Assembly (NCBI GenBank): GCA_965662265.1
Contig: CBFIGX010000010.1
Span: forward strand, 1-63,072
Reading direction: 5' to 3'
Origin: CBFIGX01 sp965662265
Lineage (GTDB): Bacteria; Bacteroidota; Bacteroidia; Flavobacteriales; UBA7430
Length of the DNA: 63,072 nt
Shown: piece by piece, positions 26,983 through 36,417 of the stretch
Layout of the letters: each line of letters opens with the position of its first letter
Position numbering within the stretch: the first letter of the stretch is position 1
Position numbers and translations under genes: made by a program
Notes under the pieces: model-generated
Told to the model about the DNA's origin: nothing
Databases searched by the model: none
Seen by the model: only the letters and a program-made list of their open reading frames with translations

Positions 26983-28260
26983 ATGAATATAGAGGCTTTA
27001 TATAAAAAATACCTTTCACATCCAGATATTTGTATAGACACTAGAAAAATCTCCAAATCGTGTCTTTTTTTTGCACTTAAAGGACCTAATTTTAATGGAA
27101 ATGAATTTGCTCATATAGCTCTAAATGAAGGAGCCTCATATGCTATTGTAGATGAAGAAAATTTTGTCTTGAGTGACAAGTATATTCTGGTAGACGACGT
27201 ACTTGGCTGTCTTCAAGAACTTGCTACCTATCATAGAAATAAGCTGAATACTAAAATTATAGCAATAACAGGTAGCAATGGTAAAACAACAAGTAAAGAG
27301 TTGTGTTACAGTGTACTAAAACAAAAATATGCAACTAAAGCTACAGAAGGAAACTTAAACAATCATATTGGCGTTCCCTTAAGTCTTCTATCTATTTCTA
27401 ATAATACTGAAATTGCGATTATAGAAATGGGGGCTAATAGCATTGGTGAGATAGACTTTTTGTGCAATATAGCTCATCCAGATTTTGGCGTAATCACCAA
27501 CGTTGGAAAAGCTCACCTAGAAGGATTTGGCGATTTAAATGGTGTGCTAAGAACCAAAACAGAATTATATAGACATCTCTCTATAAAAAATGGTGTTGTA
27601 TTTATAAAAGATAATCAACAAATTCTCAAAGAGATGATCCCGGATGGATGTTCAAAAAAAACATATGGGCAATCATCTAAAAGTGATTATAATATATTAC
27701 TAAAAGATGCCCAACCGTTTGTATGTGTTACATACGAAAATACAGAAATTAATAGTCAACTTATTGGAGCTTATAATTATGATAATATTGCGCTTAGTAT
27801 ATCTATGGGTGCTTACTTCAAGCTTAATATTCAACAAATAAAAAAAGGTATAGAAAATTATGAACCGAAGAATAATCGATCACAACTCATAAAATCTGAT
27901 AATAATACAATTTTATTAGACGCGTACAATGCAAATCCTATGAGTGTTGAGTCGGCTTTAATAAATATTAACCAAATAGACCACCCAAATAAAGTTATCA
28001 TTTTAGGAGATATGTATGAACTCGGAACTGAAACTGATAGTGAACATATCCGATCTATAAATATGTGTATTAGTTTAGGTTTAAAAAACGTTTACTTAGT
28101 AGGAGAGTGTTTTGATAGAAACAATAATTCAACTTTTAAATCATTTGCAAATATAGACGACCTTATTAAAACATTAACCCAAGAACGCATAAGTAATTCT
28201 TTTATCCTTATAAAAGGATCTAGAGGAATGAAACTCGAAAAGCTTATAGAGTTCTTATAA
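26983..28260 (+). CDS. murF: UDP-MurNAc-tripeptide--D-Ala-D-Ala ligase MurF
   Basis: A 425-residue Mur ligase that adds D-Ala-D-Ala to the cytosolic peptidoglycan precursor. ITGSNGKTTSKE holds the ATP P-loop (96-103). Also seen are the DTR motif near 19-21, EMGANSIGEI, NVGKAHLEGFG and DAYNANPMSVESAL. The length is typical. It lies downstream of gldJ with a terminator between, and converges on mpl with only 11 bases between stops. Promoter not obvious. Confidence 0.95.
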   Translation: MNIEALYKKYLSHPDICIDTRKISKSCLFFALKGPNFNGNEFAHIALNEGASYAIVDEENFVLSDKYILVDDVLGCLQELATYHRNKLNTKIIAITGSNGKTTSKELCYSVLKQKYATKATEGNLNNHIGVPLSLLSISNNTEIAIIEMGANSIGEIDFLCNIAHPDFGVITNVGKAHLEGFGDLNGVLRTKTELYRHLSIKNGVVFIKDNQQILKEMIPDGCSKKTYGQSSKSDYNILLKDAQPFVCVTYENTEINSQLIGAYNYDNIALSISMGAYFKLNIQQIKKGIENYEPKNNRSQLIKSDNNTILLDAYNANPMSVESALININQIDHPNKVIILGDMYELGTETDSEHIRSINMCISLGLKNVYLVGECFDRNNNSTFKSFANIDDLIKTLTQERISNSFILIKGSRGMKLEKLIEFL

Positions 28261-28271
28261 GGAGACTTACC

Positions 28272-29630
28272 CTAATTAACCAGATATAAAGACTTTGCAA
28301 AGTCTAATATATCTACTCCATCAAAATTACCTGAGCTCATAAATAATAGTACAGTATCACTTCCAATTTCAGCTTCAATTCTACTTAAGCACAAACCAAC
28401 ATCTGTAAATACTTCTATGTCTTTTCTATTAAATGCATGGTAGACAAAATCTTCATTTAAATCGGTAATATTTTTATGTTTTAAAGCATTAGAACTATAA
28501 AAAACAAAAGCCTTATCAACGCCATTCATACATGAATCATATTCATAAATAAAGTTTTTATTTAAAGAACTAAACGTGTGTAATTCGAGTATAGCAATAA
28601 CCTTACGGTTCTTATACTGTTCTTTCATTGCAGATACAGTAGCTTTAACTTTTGACGGAGAATGTGCAAAATCTTTATATACAATTAATCCTTCTTGCTC
28701 GTATATTTTCTCCAATCGTTTTGCAGCGCCATTAAATTTTTGCATTGATTTAAGAAATTGATTGTTATCAATTCCTAATTGCTTACAAATATTCATAGCG
28801 CCCATCATGTTTAATAGATTGTGTTCACCAAATACCTTGAGCTCTACTTCTTCTCCATTGTGGAGAATGAAAGTTTTATTGTCTCTGATAAAATAGTCTG
28901 GTAGTGAATAGCCTTCTGTTTCTATAGATGGGTTACTGTTTGATATAATATTAACACTCTCGTCTTCAGAACAATAGGTAAGATAACCTCCTTGCTCAAT
29001 CTTATTTATAAAGATCTCAAATTGCTTAAGATAATTTTCAAAAGTTGGGAACACATTAATATGATCCCAGGCCACACCACTTAATAGTGCTATTTGAGGT
29101 TTATATAAATGAAATTTTGGTCGTTTATCAATTGGTGATGAAAGATACTCATCACCTTCTAAGACAATAATTGGAGCATCACTTAACTTCACCATTGTGT
29201 CAAATCCCTCTAGTTGGGCTCCTACCATGTAATCACAATCTATATTATAATCTTGAAGAGTGTTCAACACCATGGATGTAATTGTAGTTTTTCCGTGTGA
29301 CCCACTAATAACGACACGTGTTTTATAAGTTGATTGCTCGAATAAGTATTCTGGGTAAGAATATATTCTTATCCCGCTTTTTTTTGCTTTAATAAGTTCA
29401 GGATTATCATCCTTAGCATGCATACCAAGGATTACTCCATCTAATTTATCATGTATTTTGTCTGGAAACCATCCTAATTCTTTTGGAAGTAATCCTGCTT
29501 TTTTCAACCTATTTTTAGAGGGGTCAAAAATAGCATCATCAGACCCAGTAACTTTAAAGCCTTTATTATGTAGAGCTAACGCTAAATTGTGCATGGCTGC
29601 GCCACCAATAGCAATAAAATGTATTTGCAT
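28272..29630 (-). CDS. mpl: Murein peptide ligase Mpl
   Basis: A 452-residue Mur-ligase-family protein that reattaches recycled L-Ala-gamma-D-Glu-meso-DAP to UDP-MurNAc in cell-wall recycling. It starts with HFIAIGGAAMHNLALALHNKGF, has ISGSHGKTT (ATP loop, about 108-116), EGDEYLSSPIDKRPKF and KDFAHSPSKVKATV. The wording GGAAMHNLA and the EGDEY... SPIDKRPKFHLY segment distinguish Mpl from MurC. Converges on murF. Its start is 40 bases from the divergent DUF6438 gene, so both promoters must lie within or overlap coding sequence. Confidence 0.9.
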   Translation of the reverse strand: MQIHFIAIGGAAMHNLALALHNKGFKVTGSDDAIFDPSKNRLKKAGLLPKELGWFPDKIHDKLDGVILGMHAKDDNPELIKAKKSGIRIYSYPEYLFEQSTYKTRVVISGSHGKTTITSMVLNTLQDYNIDCDYMVGAQLEGFDTMVKLSDAPIIVLEGDEYLSSPIDKRPKFHLYKPQIALLSGVAWDHINVFPTFENYLKQFEIFINKIEQGGYLTYCSEDESVNIISNSNPSIETEGYSLPDYFIRDNKTFILHNGEEVELKVFGEHNLLNMMGAMNICKQLGIDNNQFLKSMQKFNGAAKRLEKIYEQEGLIVYKDFAHSPSKVKATVSAMKEQYKNRKVIAILELHTFSSLNKNFIYEYDSCMNGVDKAFVFYSSNALKHKNITDLNEDFVYHAFNRKDIEVFTDVGLCLSRIEAEIGSDTVLLFMSSGNFDGVDILDFAKSLYLVN

Positions 29631-29670
29631 ATGTTATCTTTGTGAAGGAAAGATACTAATTCAGCAACTA

Positions 29671-30099
29671 ATGAAAAACATATTTATAAAGGTTCTTACA
29701 ATACTCCTATTAAACTCCTGTGTCTCAACACAAAAAAGCATTAATGATCATGTGATTCTTAGAATTCTACATGGAGGTTGTTATGGCACTTGTCCTATTT
29801 ACACCATTAGCCTCTATGATAATGCCAGAGTAGTATATCATGGCAAAAGATTTACTGAGCATCTTGGCTTGTACGAATCTCACATCAATAGAATTGACTT
29901 CAAGGAAGTCTTATTACTGTCTGATAAAAACTTCACAAGTAGTGAAGACGTAAATATGGAAGTACAAGATTTACCTAGAACAACAATAAACTATAAAGGA
30001 AATAAGATTCAATTTAAAGGAACAACTCCAGAAAAATATGAGCAGAGTATTTTAATGATTGAACATACATTATTAAAATGCATAAACTGGGATAAATGA
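29671..30099 (+). CDS. DUF6438 lipoprotein
   Basis: A 142-residue predicted lipoprotein (lipobox LLNSC, Cys17) with a DUF6438-type domain: VILRILHGGCYGTCPIYTIS and ARVVYHGKRF. The paired cysteines in GGCYGTCP are characteristic. No function is known. I start at the ATG at 29671 because a signal peptide follows; the frame is open farther upstream, overlapping mpl, but that is a shadow. A short unannotated stretch follows before the LRR protein gene on the other strand. Confidence 0.75.
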   Translation: MKNIFIKVLTILLLNSCVSTQKSINDHVILRILHGGCYGTCPIYTISLYDNARVVYHGKRFTEHLGLYESHINRIDFKEVLLLSDKNFTSSEDVNMEVQDLPRTTINYKGNKIQFKGTTPEKYEQSILMIEHTLLKCINWDK

Positions 30100-30169
30100 A
30101 GCCATCATTAACTAAAAGGTTGGAAATAAAATCATTATACAACGAAAAATATGGGCTCGTAAAAAGATG

Positions 30170-31984
30170 TTATTGCATATTTTCAATGTACCAGTCGCAC
30201 AAACGAAACTCTTGTATAGAGTCAGAAAGTTTAATTTGATATCCAAATCCAGGTGTTAAGTCACCAATTCCATTAAACTGAAATTCTGGTAAATAAGCAG
30301 AGCCATTGTAATCTTTAAGAATTATGATCTTATCTTGATAATTTGACATAATATCAGTTAGTAAAACTGAACTAGGGCAACCATAACCAAACATATTCCA
30401 TCCTTCATATAATTCTCTCGAGATATTCCACTCCTCGACTAAATCCATACACTGAGATTGCACATCTATTGAATCAGATTGTTGTTCTAATAAAGCAATA
30501 GCAGAATCAAGCATAAACTGCAGTTGCTCAATTGAATCATTGAGTTCATGTATTTGCTGTTCATAAGCAAAGGTACAAGACCCATCATCAATGCTTGCAA
30601 AATTTTCAAAATTTGATGCAATTGGGTTTGTACACCCAAAAACAACAGTTGTGTCTGAAATAACAAAATCTGAAATTAAGTTAATGCTATTCGTATTGAA
30701 AAAATCAGATCCAGATATATACACTACTGAACCTATATTTGAAGTAGACATATCGGTTGTACTTCGTGCCAACCATATTATTTCATCATCTTCATGAAAT
30801 CCGTCTTTTTCTGGGGTATAATCATCATCACTATAAACAGCTATAGACTCTGGCCCACCAGTCCATTCTCTGTATCCAGCACATATGAGCTTGCCTTGTT
30901 CATTTATAAAAAAAGCACCAAGAATATATCCTGAAGTAATTAAGGAGTCATTAAACAATAAATTCTGTATTAAATATGTAGCATTCACCCCTGTGCTTAT
31001 ATCATAATAATTAGTTGGCCACTCTACTTGAGTCTCATAACTACACGAGCCATTATTAGAGGTAGCCAAACTATTAAAATTGGTGGCAGTACTATCTATA
31101 CACCCATATATACATTCGTCATATTCTCCTAGTATAGATTGAAAATCTATTGGATAAGCATTAACGCATATAATCGGGTTGTTAGTAAGCACAATTGTTT
31201 GCATACTAAATGGTATTTCAGGAATCTCATTTAAATTATTATTCTGTGCCCTAAGAACCTGAAGAGTTTCTGGTAAATCTCCTAAAGAACCAATTTGGTT
31301 ATTGTAACAAAGAATCTGTTCTAAATGTGATGGTAATGCTGGTAGAGCTATTAGGTTGTTATAAGCACAAAATAATATGCGTAAACTATCTGGTAAGTTA
31401 GGAATTGTGACCAAATTATTATAGCATATTTTTAGGTCTTCAATTTGATTAGGAAATAGAGGTACAGAGTTGATATCGTTATACCTTAAGTCTATTTGAA
31501 CTAAGCTTTCTGGCAGTGGTGAAATTGAAACAAGGTTATTCCACCTGAAATCTGCAGTTTGCAGCTGCTGGGGCAAAGGTGGCAAGAGGGTTAAATTATT
31601 GTTTGAACAGGATAGATTTTCAAGGTTTGTGAAAAGTTCAATTCCATTAATATTGTATAAACCAAGCCCGTCGAGATCTAAGTCAGTAATCATAGAGGCT
31701 TGATCAGGCATAATCTGATTGTTAACTATAAGTCCTGGAAATTCAATAGATAGGTGATTATAAAAAAGACTATCAACATCATTACTAGCTTCATTCGTAT
31801 TTTCGATATCATCTTCTTCCATAGCCAAGGCAACTAGTAGTGAATCTAAAACGACCAAAACTTCAGGCGGATAATCCATGCAATTTGGATACAAAGTCAT
31901 TATAGAATCTATTTGTGCTTGTGTATTTTGCGCTTGAACACAATAACTCAACAAAAAAAATAATACAGCAATAACTTGTTTCAT
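30170..31984 (-). CDS. Secreted LRR protein with GWN C-terminal module
   Basis: A 604-residue secreted protein (signal peptide about 1-18, ending VQA). Layout: about 118-245 is a run of leucine-rich repeats with N/P-rich spacers (LENLSCSNNNLTLLPPLP, then PESLVQIDLRYNDI); a GCIDSTATNFN...GSC cysteine repeat at about 291-318; an NMT/WGDD-type module at about 325-428; a second repeat GCTNPIASNFEN...GSC near 448-468; a coiled coil (about 470-515); and a C-terminal GWN...FNGIG...PGFGYQ module (about 528-604). No VEK-type sorting tail is seen. I start at the ATG at 31984; TAATTTTG at 31999-32006 is a candidate -7 element. Function unknown, presumably surface or adhesive. Confidence 0.8.
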   Translation of the reverse strand: MKQVIAVLFFLLSYCVQAQNTQAQIDSIMTLYPNCMDYPPEVLVVLDSLLVALAMEEDDIENTNEASNDVDSLFYNHLSIEFPGLIVNNQIMPDQASMITDLDLDGLGLYNINGIELFTNLENLSCSNNNLTLLPPLPQQLQTADFRWNNLVSISPLPESLVQIDLRYNDINSVPLFPNQIEDLKICYNNLVTIPNLPDSLRILFCAYNNLIALPALPSHLEQILCYNNQIGSLGDLPETLQVLRAQNNNLNEIPEIPFSMQTIVLTNNPIICVNAYPIDFQSILGEYDECIYGCIDSTATNFNSLATSNNGSCSYETQVEWPTNYYDISTGVNATYLIQNLLFNDSLITSGYILGAFFINEQGKLICAGYREWTGGPESIAVYSDDDYTPEKDGFHEDDEIIWLARSTTDMSTSNIGSVVYISGSDFFNTNSINLISDFVISDTTVVFGCTNPIASNFENFASIDDGSCTFAYEQQIHELNDSIEQLQFMLDSAIALLEQQSDSIDVQSQCMDLVEEWNISRELYEGWNMFGYGCPSSVLLTDIMSNYQDKIIILKDYNGSAYLPEFQFNGIGDLTPGFGYQIKLSDSIQEFRLCDWYIENMQ

Positions 31985-32062
31985 ATCAGCCTTTTTTTCA
32001 AAATTACAAAATTTCACCCAGGATTTAGTGTCACACTATGTAAGACAAAAGAAAAATTACAT

Positions 32063-32116
32063 TAAAAAAAACTGACTTATAGCTATGAACTAGATAGATC
32101 ACAACCATAAGTCAGA
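32063..32116 (-). terminator. Putative terminator after the 1086-residue protein gene
   Basis: CTGACTTAT (32072-32080) pairs with ATAAGTCAG (32107-32115) across a 26-base loop. On the minus strand the stem is followed by an eight-T run, as expected for termination downstream of the stop at 32153. Confidence 0.55.
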
Positions 32117-32152
32117 GTTTATAACATCATACTAAATAATAATAGATAGTAT

Positions 32153-35100
32153 TTATTTGACCATTAATTTTTCGACAGTCCCATCATTATATAAGTAGAA
32201 TAGAACAGTGCCTCTGAGTTCAAAGTCTGGATTTACTTCTTGACCGAGAGTATTCACTACTTTAACCAAACTTTTAACATCATTAGGGTGATTAGGAATA
32301 TTCATATCTAAAGCCCATTGTGGTACTGTTGGTTGAAGGTCAATTCGTTGTCCGTTAACATTTTCAAAAACAAAATTACTATATGGTTCATCCATTCTTA
32401 CTTGGTACCCTTGGCCAGGTAATAGGTTTCCGATACCGTTAAATCCAAATGATGGCCAGTAAACTTCACCAGCATTATTTTTAACGATCGATAATTGATC
32501 AACCACAGAGTTGAAACAAGCTGCTGCATCTTGAGCTTCATTTAATGAGTAGCCGATAATGTTCCATCCATCGATTAAATCAATAGATATCGGCGCACCT
32601 CCTGAGGAAGCTAGTTCTTCATTAGCTGTGGTCAGTTGATCAACCATTAAAGCCATTGAATCTAGGACAGTTGTAGTTTCATTCATTTGAACTTCCATAG
32701 AATTTAGAGAAGACATTAACAGTATTCTCTCAGCCTCCGATTCGTTGTATGCCTCAGTCATGTCATCAACAACCACCATCATTGAGTCTATAGTTGTTGA
32801 AGCATCTTGCATATCATCTTCCATAGCTGTTATAGTGGTATTTAGCACATCATTTTCTGATACTGAAGAATTATATTGTTCTGTCATATCATCATACATA
32901 ACTACCATATCATCAACGACAACCATCATAGAATCAATTGTATTGTTGGCATTATTCATAAGGCCTTCCATAGTAGTTATGGTTGTAATAAGTGAAGTGT
33001 TTTCGGACTCAGAAGTGTAATATGCATCAGTCATTTCATTATACATATCGTTACAACCATTCACCATTACAATCATAGAATCAATGGTTTGGTAAGCATC
33101 ACCCATTTGCTCTTCCATTTGTTCCATAGTCGAAACAACACTATCCATTTGTCCTTCCATATCAACATAAGACTCGTGCCACGTCATATGACACATTTCT
33201 TGTGAATGACAAGTAGCCTCTGCATCGTATTCCATGTACATTTGCTCTGTACAACCAAAGTATCCATAACAAGATCCATCGTCTTCTGTAGCATACATGT
33301 TGTAATTGCAGAATGATGGATCTGTACATCCATATATTGTCGGGTTTAAGTTAATCGTATTCACCGACACTAATCCATTTGGAACGAAAGTGACTTGGCT
33401 GTCATTAAAATCAAACGCCACTACAGTTTGATTAGGAGTTAGTAGTGCAAATATTATATTTTCAGTTCCTACTGGTAATCCATCGATTTCTTCAGAGAAG
33501 GTATCATCTCCCCACAAAGCCATAGTAAAAAACTCGGTAGAGTAATCAGATATACCTACACATTCATAATATACTTGGTTCATAGAATTAACCATTGGCA
33601 TATTGTTAATTAATCCATCACCATTTAAATCAGAAAAAGCAGCTACCATTGATCCTTCAGGAATAAATATACCATCCCATTGCATACCTAGCGTCATATT
33701 AACAGCTGTGTTTAACGGGTTAACAAAGTTTCCAGAAACAAGTCCCGCTGATGTTATTGATGTACTACAGCTATTGTTTGAACATGTAGCTTCAAAACCT
33801 TGTGTGTAGTATTCTGTATAGTTAGGGTCAGTACAACCACATTCATCACCGTTGTAATAACAACTATCATCTTCCTGAGTAGCATCAGGATTGTAATTTA
33901 AAGCTTCACTATCGGTACACCCTGTAACTTCATAATCACAAGATTGATCGTCTACAGTAGCTGAAACATCATAGTTATTAGCCGTTTGATCAGTACACCC
34001 ATAAATGTCATAAGTACATGATCCGTCGTCTTCTGTTGCGGCAGAATCGTAATTTGTAGCCAATTCATCGGTGCATCCATAAACATCATAAGTACACGAT
34101 GCGTCATCGATAGTAGCCTCTGGATTAAAGTTATTTGCAATAGAGTCCATACAACCCATAACATCATTGGCACAGTTGATTAACTCATAACCGAAAGATT
34201 CTATATAATATAAAGCGTTTACTGAATAAGCTTGTTGTGGGTAAGACGTTAAGAAATATTGATCTCCAACTGGAGTTGTGTATATCCATGTGAGAGATTC
34301 GCCTTCAGAAATTCCATCAACATACTCAGTTGTATGATCATCTCCCATTGCCGGAAATGCAGTTTCTTCTCCATCCATATATATAGAACCAGCACTGATA
34401 TATTCTTGGTTTTCGTTTAAGTAAAACACACCCATATCACCTTCGCCAATTTCTTCTACAAAATCTAATGCAGCGTATGGCAAAATAAGAGTCATGTTAG
34501 ATCCTGTGTTTGTGTAATCATAATCTAAGGTCAAACATGTTTCATTATCACCGCCATCAGTATCATCCTGACATGCACCTATCTGACCTTCAAAAGGGGA
34601 GTGACCTGTTAGTAGCGGATTGCCAAAAGCATCATTTATAGACCAAGAAACTTCATTTTCCCAAAGACCGCCTCCGCAAGTTATATTGTAGCATTCTGCA
34701 TCAAAATCTAAACAAGCAACAACTTCCTCGTGAGAACCTTCTTCAAGTTCAAACTGTTGATGACCAATGTGAAGTACATTACCATTCCAACCATCACCGA
34801 ATGTATCAAACATAGAAATTATAACAGATGGACCGTCACACTCTGTTTCGAATAAACATGATCCGTCTCCTAAAGTAGCAGAAGGATTGTAATTGACAGC
34901 AATTGGATCAGTACATCCCTCGACATAAGTGCAAGAACCGTCATCTGTTGTTGCGCTTTCATTGTAGTTATCTGCTATTTCATCTGTACAACCATAATGT
35001 GAACATTCTCCAAGCGTATAACTACATGGAGCTCCTCCAGACAAAATTGTCGTATGTTCTTCATCGACTAAGGACCATGAAACTTCTGAAGGCCAACTAC

Positions 35101-35413
35101 CACCATCACAAGAAATTTGAATACAATTTGTATTGTAATCTAAACAAACAGAAACTTGCTCATGAGAACCATGCTCCATAGTAAAGTGTTGATCACCTAA
35201 TGCTAATACATTACCGTTCCAACCATCTCCATAGCTGTCAAACATATTTAATGTTAGCATTATTCCATTTTCACAATCGTCGTCAGGATCTGAGTAGTAG
35301 CTTAAAATGTCGTTATTAGTTAGGGATGGACTTGTAGGTTCTAAATGGTTGTTTGCAAACAATGAAATAGATGCAAAAAACATTAGAGTGTAAATGAATG
35401 TAATTTTTTTCAT
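32153..35413 (-). CDS. Large modular secreted protein with Cys repeats, coiled coil and GWN module
   Basis: A 1086-residue secreted protein, starting at the ATG 35413 (signal peptide ending LFA). In order: two DGWNGN modules (near 63 and 208, DSYGDGWNGNVL / DTFGDGWNGNVL), GCTD...NYN...DDGSC cysteine repeats (about nine in three groups near 141-200, 418-528 and 694-740), two NMT/WGDD-type modules (near 304 and 571), a long coiled coil of about 45-60-residue repeats (741-931: TIDSMMVVVDDM), a GWN...FNGIG...PGQGYQ module (about 948), and a tail with NTLGQEVN...YNDGTVEKLMV. The tail fits a type IX sorting signal. Likely cell-surface; function unknown. Confidence 0.8.
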   Translation of the reverse strand: MKKITFIYTLMFFASISLFANNHLEPTSPSLTNNDILSYYSDPDDDCENGIMLTLNMFDSYGDGWNGNVLALGDQHFTMEHGSHEQVSVCLDYNTNCIQISCDGGSWPSEVSWSLVDEEHTTILSGGAPCSYTLGECSHYGCTDEIADNYNESATTDDGSCTYVEGCTDPIAVNYNPSATLGDGSCLFETECDGPSVIISMFDTFGDGWNGNVLHIGHQQFELEEGSHEEVVACLDFDAECYNITCGGGLWENEVSWSINDAFGNPLLTGHSPFEGQIGACQDDTDGGDNETCLTLDYDYTNTGSNMTLILPYAALDFVEEIGEGDMGVFYLNENQEYISAGSIYMDGEETAFPAMGDDHTTEYVDGISEGESLTWIYTTPVGDQYFLTSYPQQAYSVNALYYIESFGYELINCANDVMGCMDSIANNFNPEATIDDASCTYDVYGCTDELATNYDSAATEDDGSCTYDIYGCTDQTANNYDVSATVDDQSCDYEVTGCTDSEALNYNPDATQEDDSCYYNGDECGCTDPNYTEYYTQGFEATCSNNSCSTSITSAGLVSGNFVNPLNTAVNMTLGMQWDGIFIPEGSMVAAFSDLNGDGLINNMPMVNSMNQVYYECVGISDYSTEFFTMALWGDDTFSEEIDGLPVGTENIIFALLTPNQTVVAFDFNDSQVTFVPNGLVSVNTINLNPTIYGCTDPSFCNYNMYATEDDGSCYGYFGCTEQMYMEYDAEATCHSQEMCHMTWHESYVDMEGQMDSVVSTMEQMEEQMGDAYQTIDSMIVMVNGCNDMYNEMTDAYYTSESENTSLITTITTMEGLMNNANNTIDSMMVVVDDMVVMYDDMTEQYNSSVSENDVLNTTITAMEDDMQDASTTIDSMMVVVDDMTEAYNESEAERILLMSSLNSMEVQMNETTTVLDSMALMVDQLTTANEELASSGGAPISIDLIDGWNIIGYSLNEAQDAAACFNSVVDQLSIVKNNAGEVYWPSFGFNGIGNLLPGQGYQVRMDEPYSNFVFENVNGQRIDLQPTVPQWALDMNIPNHPNDVKSLVKVVNTLGQEVNPDFELRGTVLFYLYNDGTVEKLMVK

Positions 35414-35544
35414 AATTGGGAGGTTAATTTTACAGTGTGTATGAAAATAATGTGCCAAACTTAGTAATTAGACATTATTTTGACTAATTTTTTTTAATAA
35501 AAGTTATACATCATTTGATTTAAAGCACTATAATGGCATAATTC

Positions 35545-35582
35545 AAAAAAATGAGGCCGCATAATGCGGCCTCATTTTTTTT
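35545..35582 (-). terminator. Terminator after the fasciclin gene
   Basis: Stem GAGGCCGC/GCGGCCTC around loop ATAAT (about 35553-35573), flanked by A-run and T-run, so it is symmetrical and can act on the minus strand behind the fasciclin gene stop at 35593. Confidence 0.85.
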
Positions 35583-35592
35583 TAAAAACTAA

Positions 35593-36249
35593 CTATTCAA
35601 CAACACTATATCTTTTTACTATTCTTCCGGACTTGTATATATCAAATACAATTTCTTGCTTTGGAGAATTACTTATTATTCTACCCATAAGGTCAACTGA
35701 ATATAAATATACATCATCCGCTAAAGGAATTATTTCTGCAACATTTAAGTCAGTTGGAACAAGAACTGCATCTATTACATGAACCACTCCATTGTCTGCT
35801 GTAAGGTCTGCTATAGTAACCATAGCACCATCAATGTAAACCATTCCATTTGTTATCTCCACAGTTAAATCTGTTCCTGCTAATGTAGAAACCATATCTC
35901 CATCTGATAAGTCTGCAGCTAAGGCTGAGCCTCCATAAACATGATGTTTTAAAACGTACCCTAAATCTTCAGCNNNNNNNNNNNNNNNNNNNNNNNNNNN
36001 NNNNNNNNNNNNNNNNNNNNNNNNNNNNNNNNNNNNNNNNNNNNNNNNNNNNNNNNNNNNNNNNNNNNNNGTAGGTGCGAAAACTGTAAAAGGACCTTCA
36101 CCTGTAAGTGCTTCTACCAGACCAGCCTCGCTAACTGCTGTTGCTAGAGTGGTATGATCATCAGAAGATAGAATAACATCTACTACTGTAGTTTGCGCGT
36201 AGAGTAGATTGGTAAATAATAAACTTAAGAGAATAAAATGTTTTTTCAT
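35593..36249 (-). CDS. Secreted fasciclin-domain protein with sorting tail (interrupted by N gap)
   Basis: A 218-residue frame containing 33 unknown residues where the assembly has Ns. It starts with a signal peptide (ending YAQ), then TVVDVILSSDDHTTLATAV and GEGPFTVFAP, the opening of a fasciclin (FAS1) adhesion domain. After the gap comes LGYVLKHHVYGG... MVSTLAGTDLTVEI... ADNGVVHVIDAVLVP, the FAS1 H-box end. The C-terminus VDLMGR...IYKSGRIVKRY resembles the GQE...DGTVEK tail, so it may be T9SS cargo. True length is uncertain because the gap size may be nominal. A dyad operator lies 52 bases upstream. Confidence 0.8.
   Translation of the reverse strand: MKKHFILLSLLFTNLLYAQTTVVDVILSSDDHTTLATAVSEAGLVEALTGEGPFTVFAPXXXXXXXXXXXXXXXXXXXXXXXXXXXXXXXXXAEDLGYVLKHHVYGGSALAADLSDGDMVSTLAGTDLTVEITNGMVYIDGAMVTIADLTADNGVVHVIDAVLVPTDLNVAEIIPLADDVYLYSVDLMGRIISNSPKQEIVFDIYKSGRIVKRYSVVE
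35974..36070. other. Assembly gap (97 N)
   Basis: Unknown bases inside the fasciclin gene. The reading frame is preserved across it, so the gap may be correctly sized or coincidentally in frame. Confidence 0.99.
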
Positions 36250-36279
36250 TTTGTATACTTTTTAATGATTAATACTATG

Positions 36280-36287
36280 CAAAATTA
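36280..36287 (-). promoter_or_regulatory. -7 element of the fasciclin gene
   Basis: TAATTTTG on the minus strand matches TAnnTTTG exactly. It lies 30 bases before the start codon and 13 bases from the dyad at 36302-36335. Confidence 0.5.
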
Positions 36288-36300
36288 TAAATTAATTTGC

Positions 36301-36336
36301 ATTTGTATAGTTTTTTGAGTAAAATTTTATACAAAT
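36301..36336. promoter_or_regulatory. Dyad operator, copy 1 (upstream of fasciclin)
   Basis: ATTTGTATA (36301-36309) and TATACAAAT (36328-36336) are perfect inverted repeats separated by 18 bases. The interior TTTTGAGTAAAA is also nearly symmetric. Same spacing as copies at 40994 and 44261. Candidate site of the CarH-like regulator. Confidence 0.6.
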
Positions 36337-36417
36337 ATGAAAATCACCCTAAAACCTCAATGACAATAGGATGATGTATAATGCAACAATGTAATCAGAA
36401 AATACCGTGTTATTATA

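Noticed and set aside
32745..33020. Long plus-strand frame inside the 1086-residue secreted protein gene
   Set aside because: Shadow of the repetitive coiled-coil codons on the other strand; composition mirrors it.
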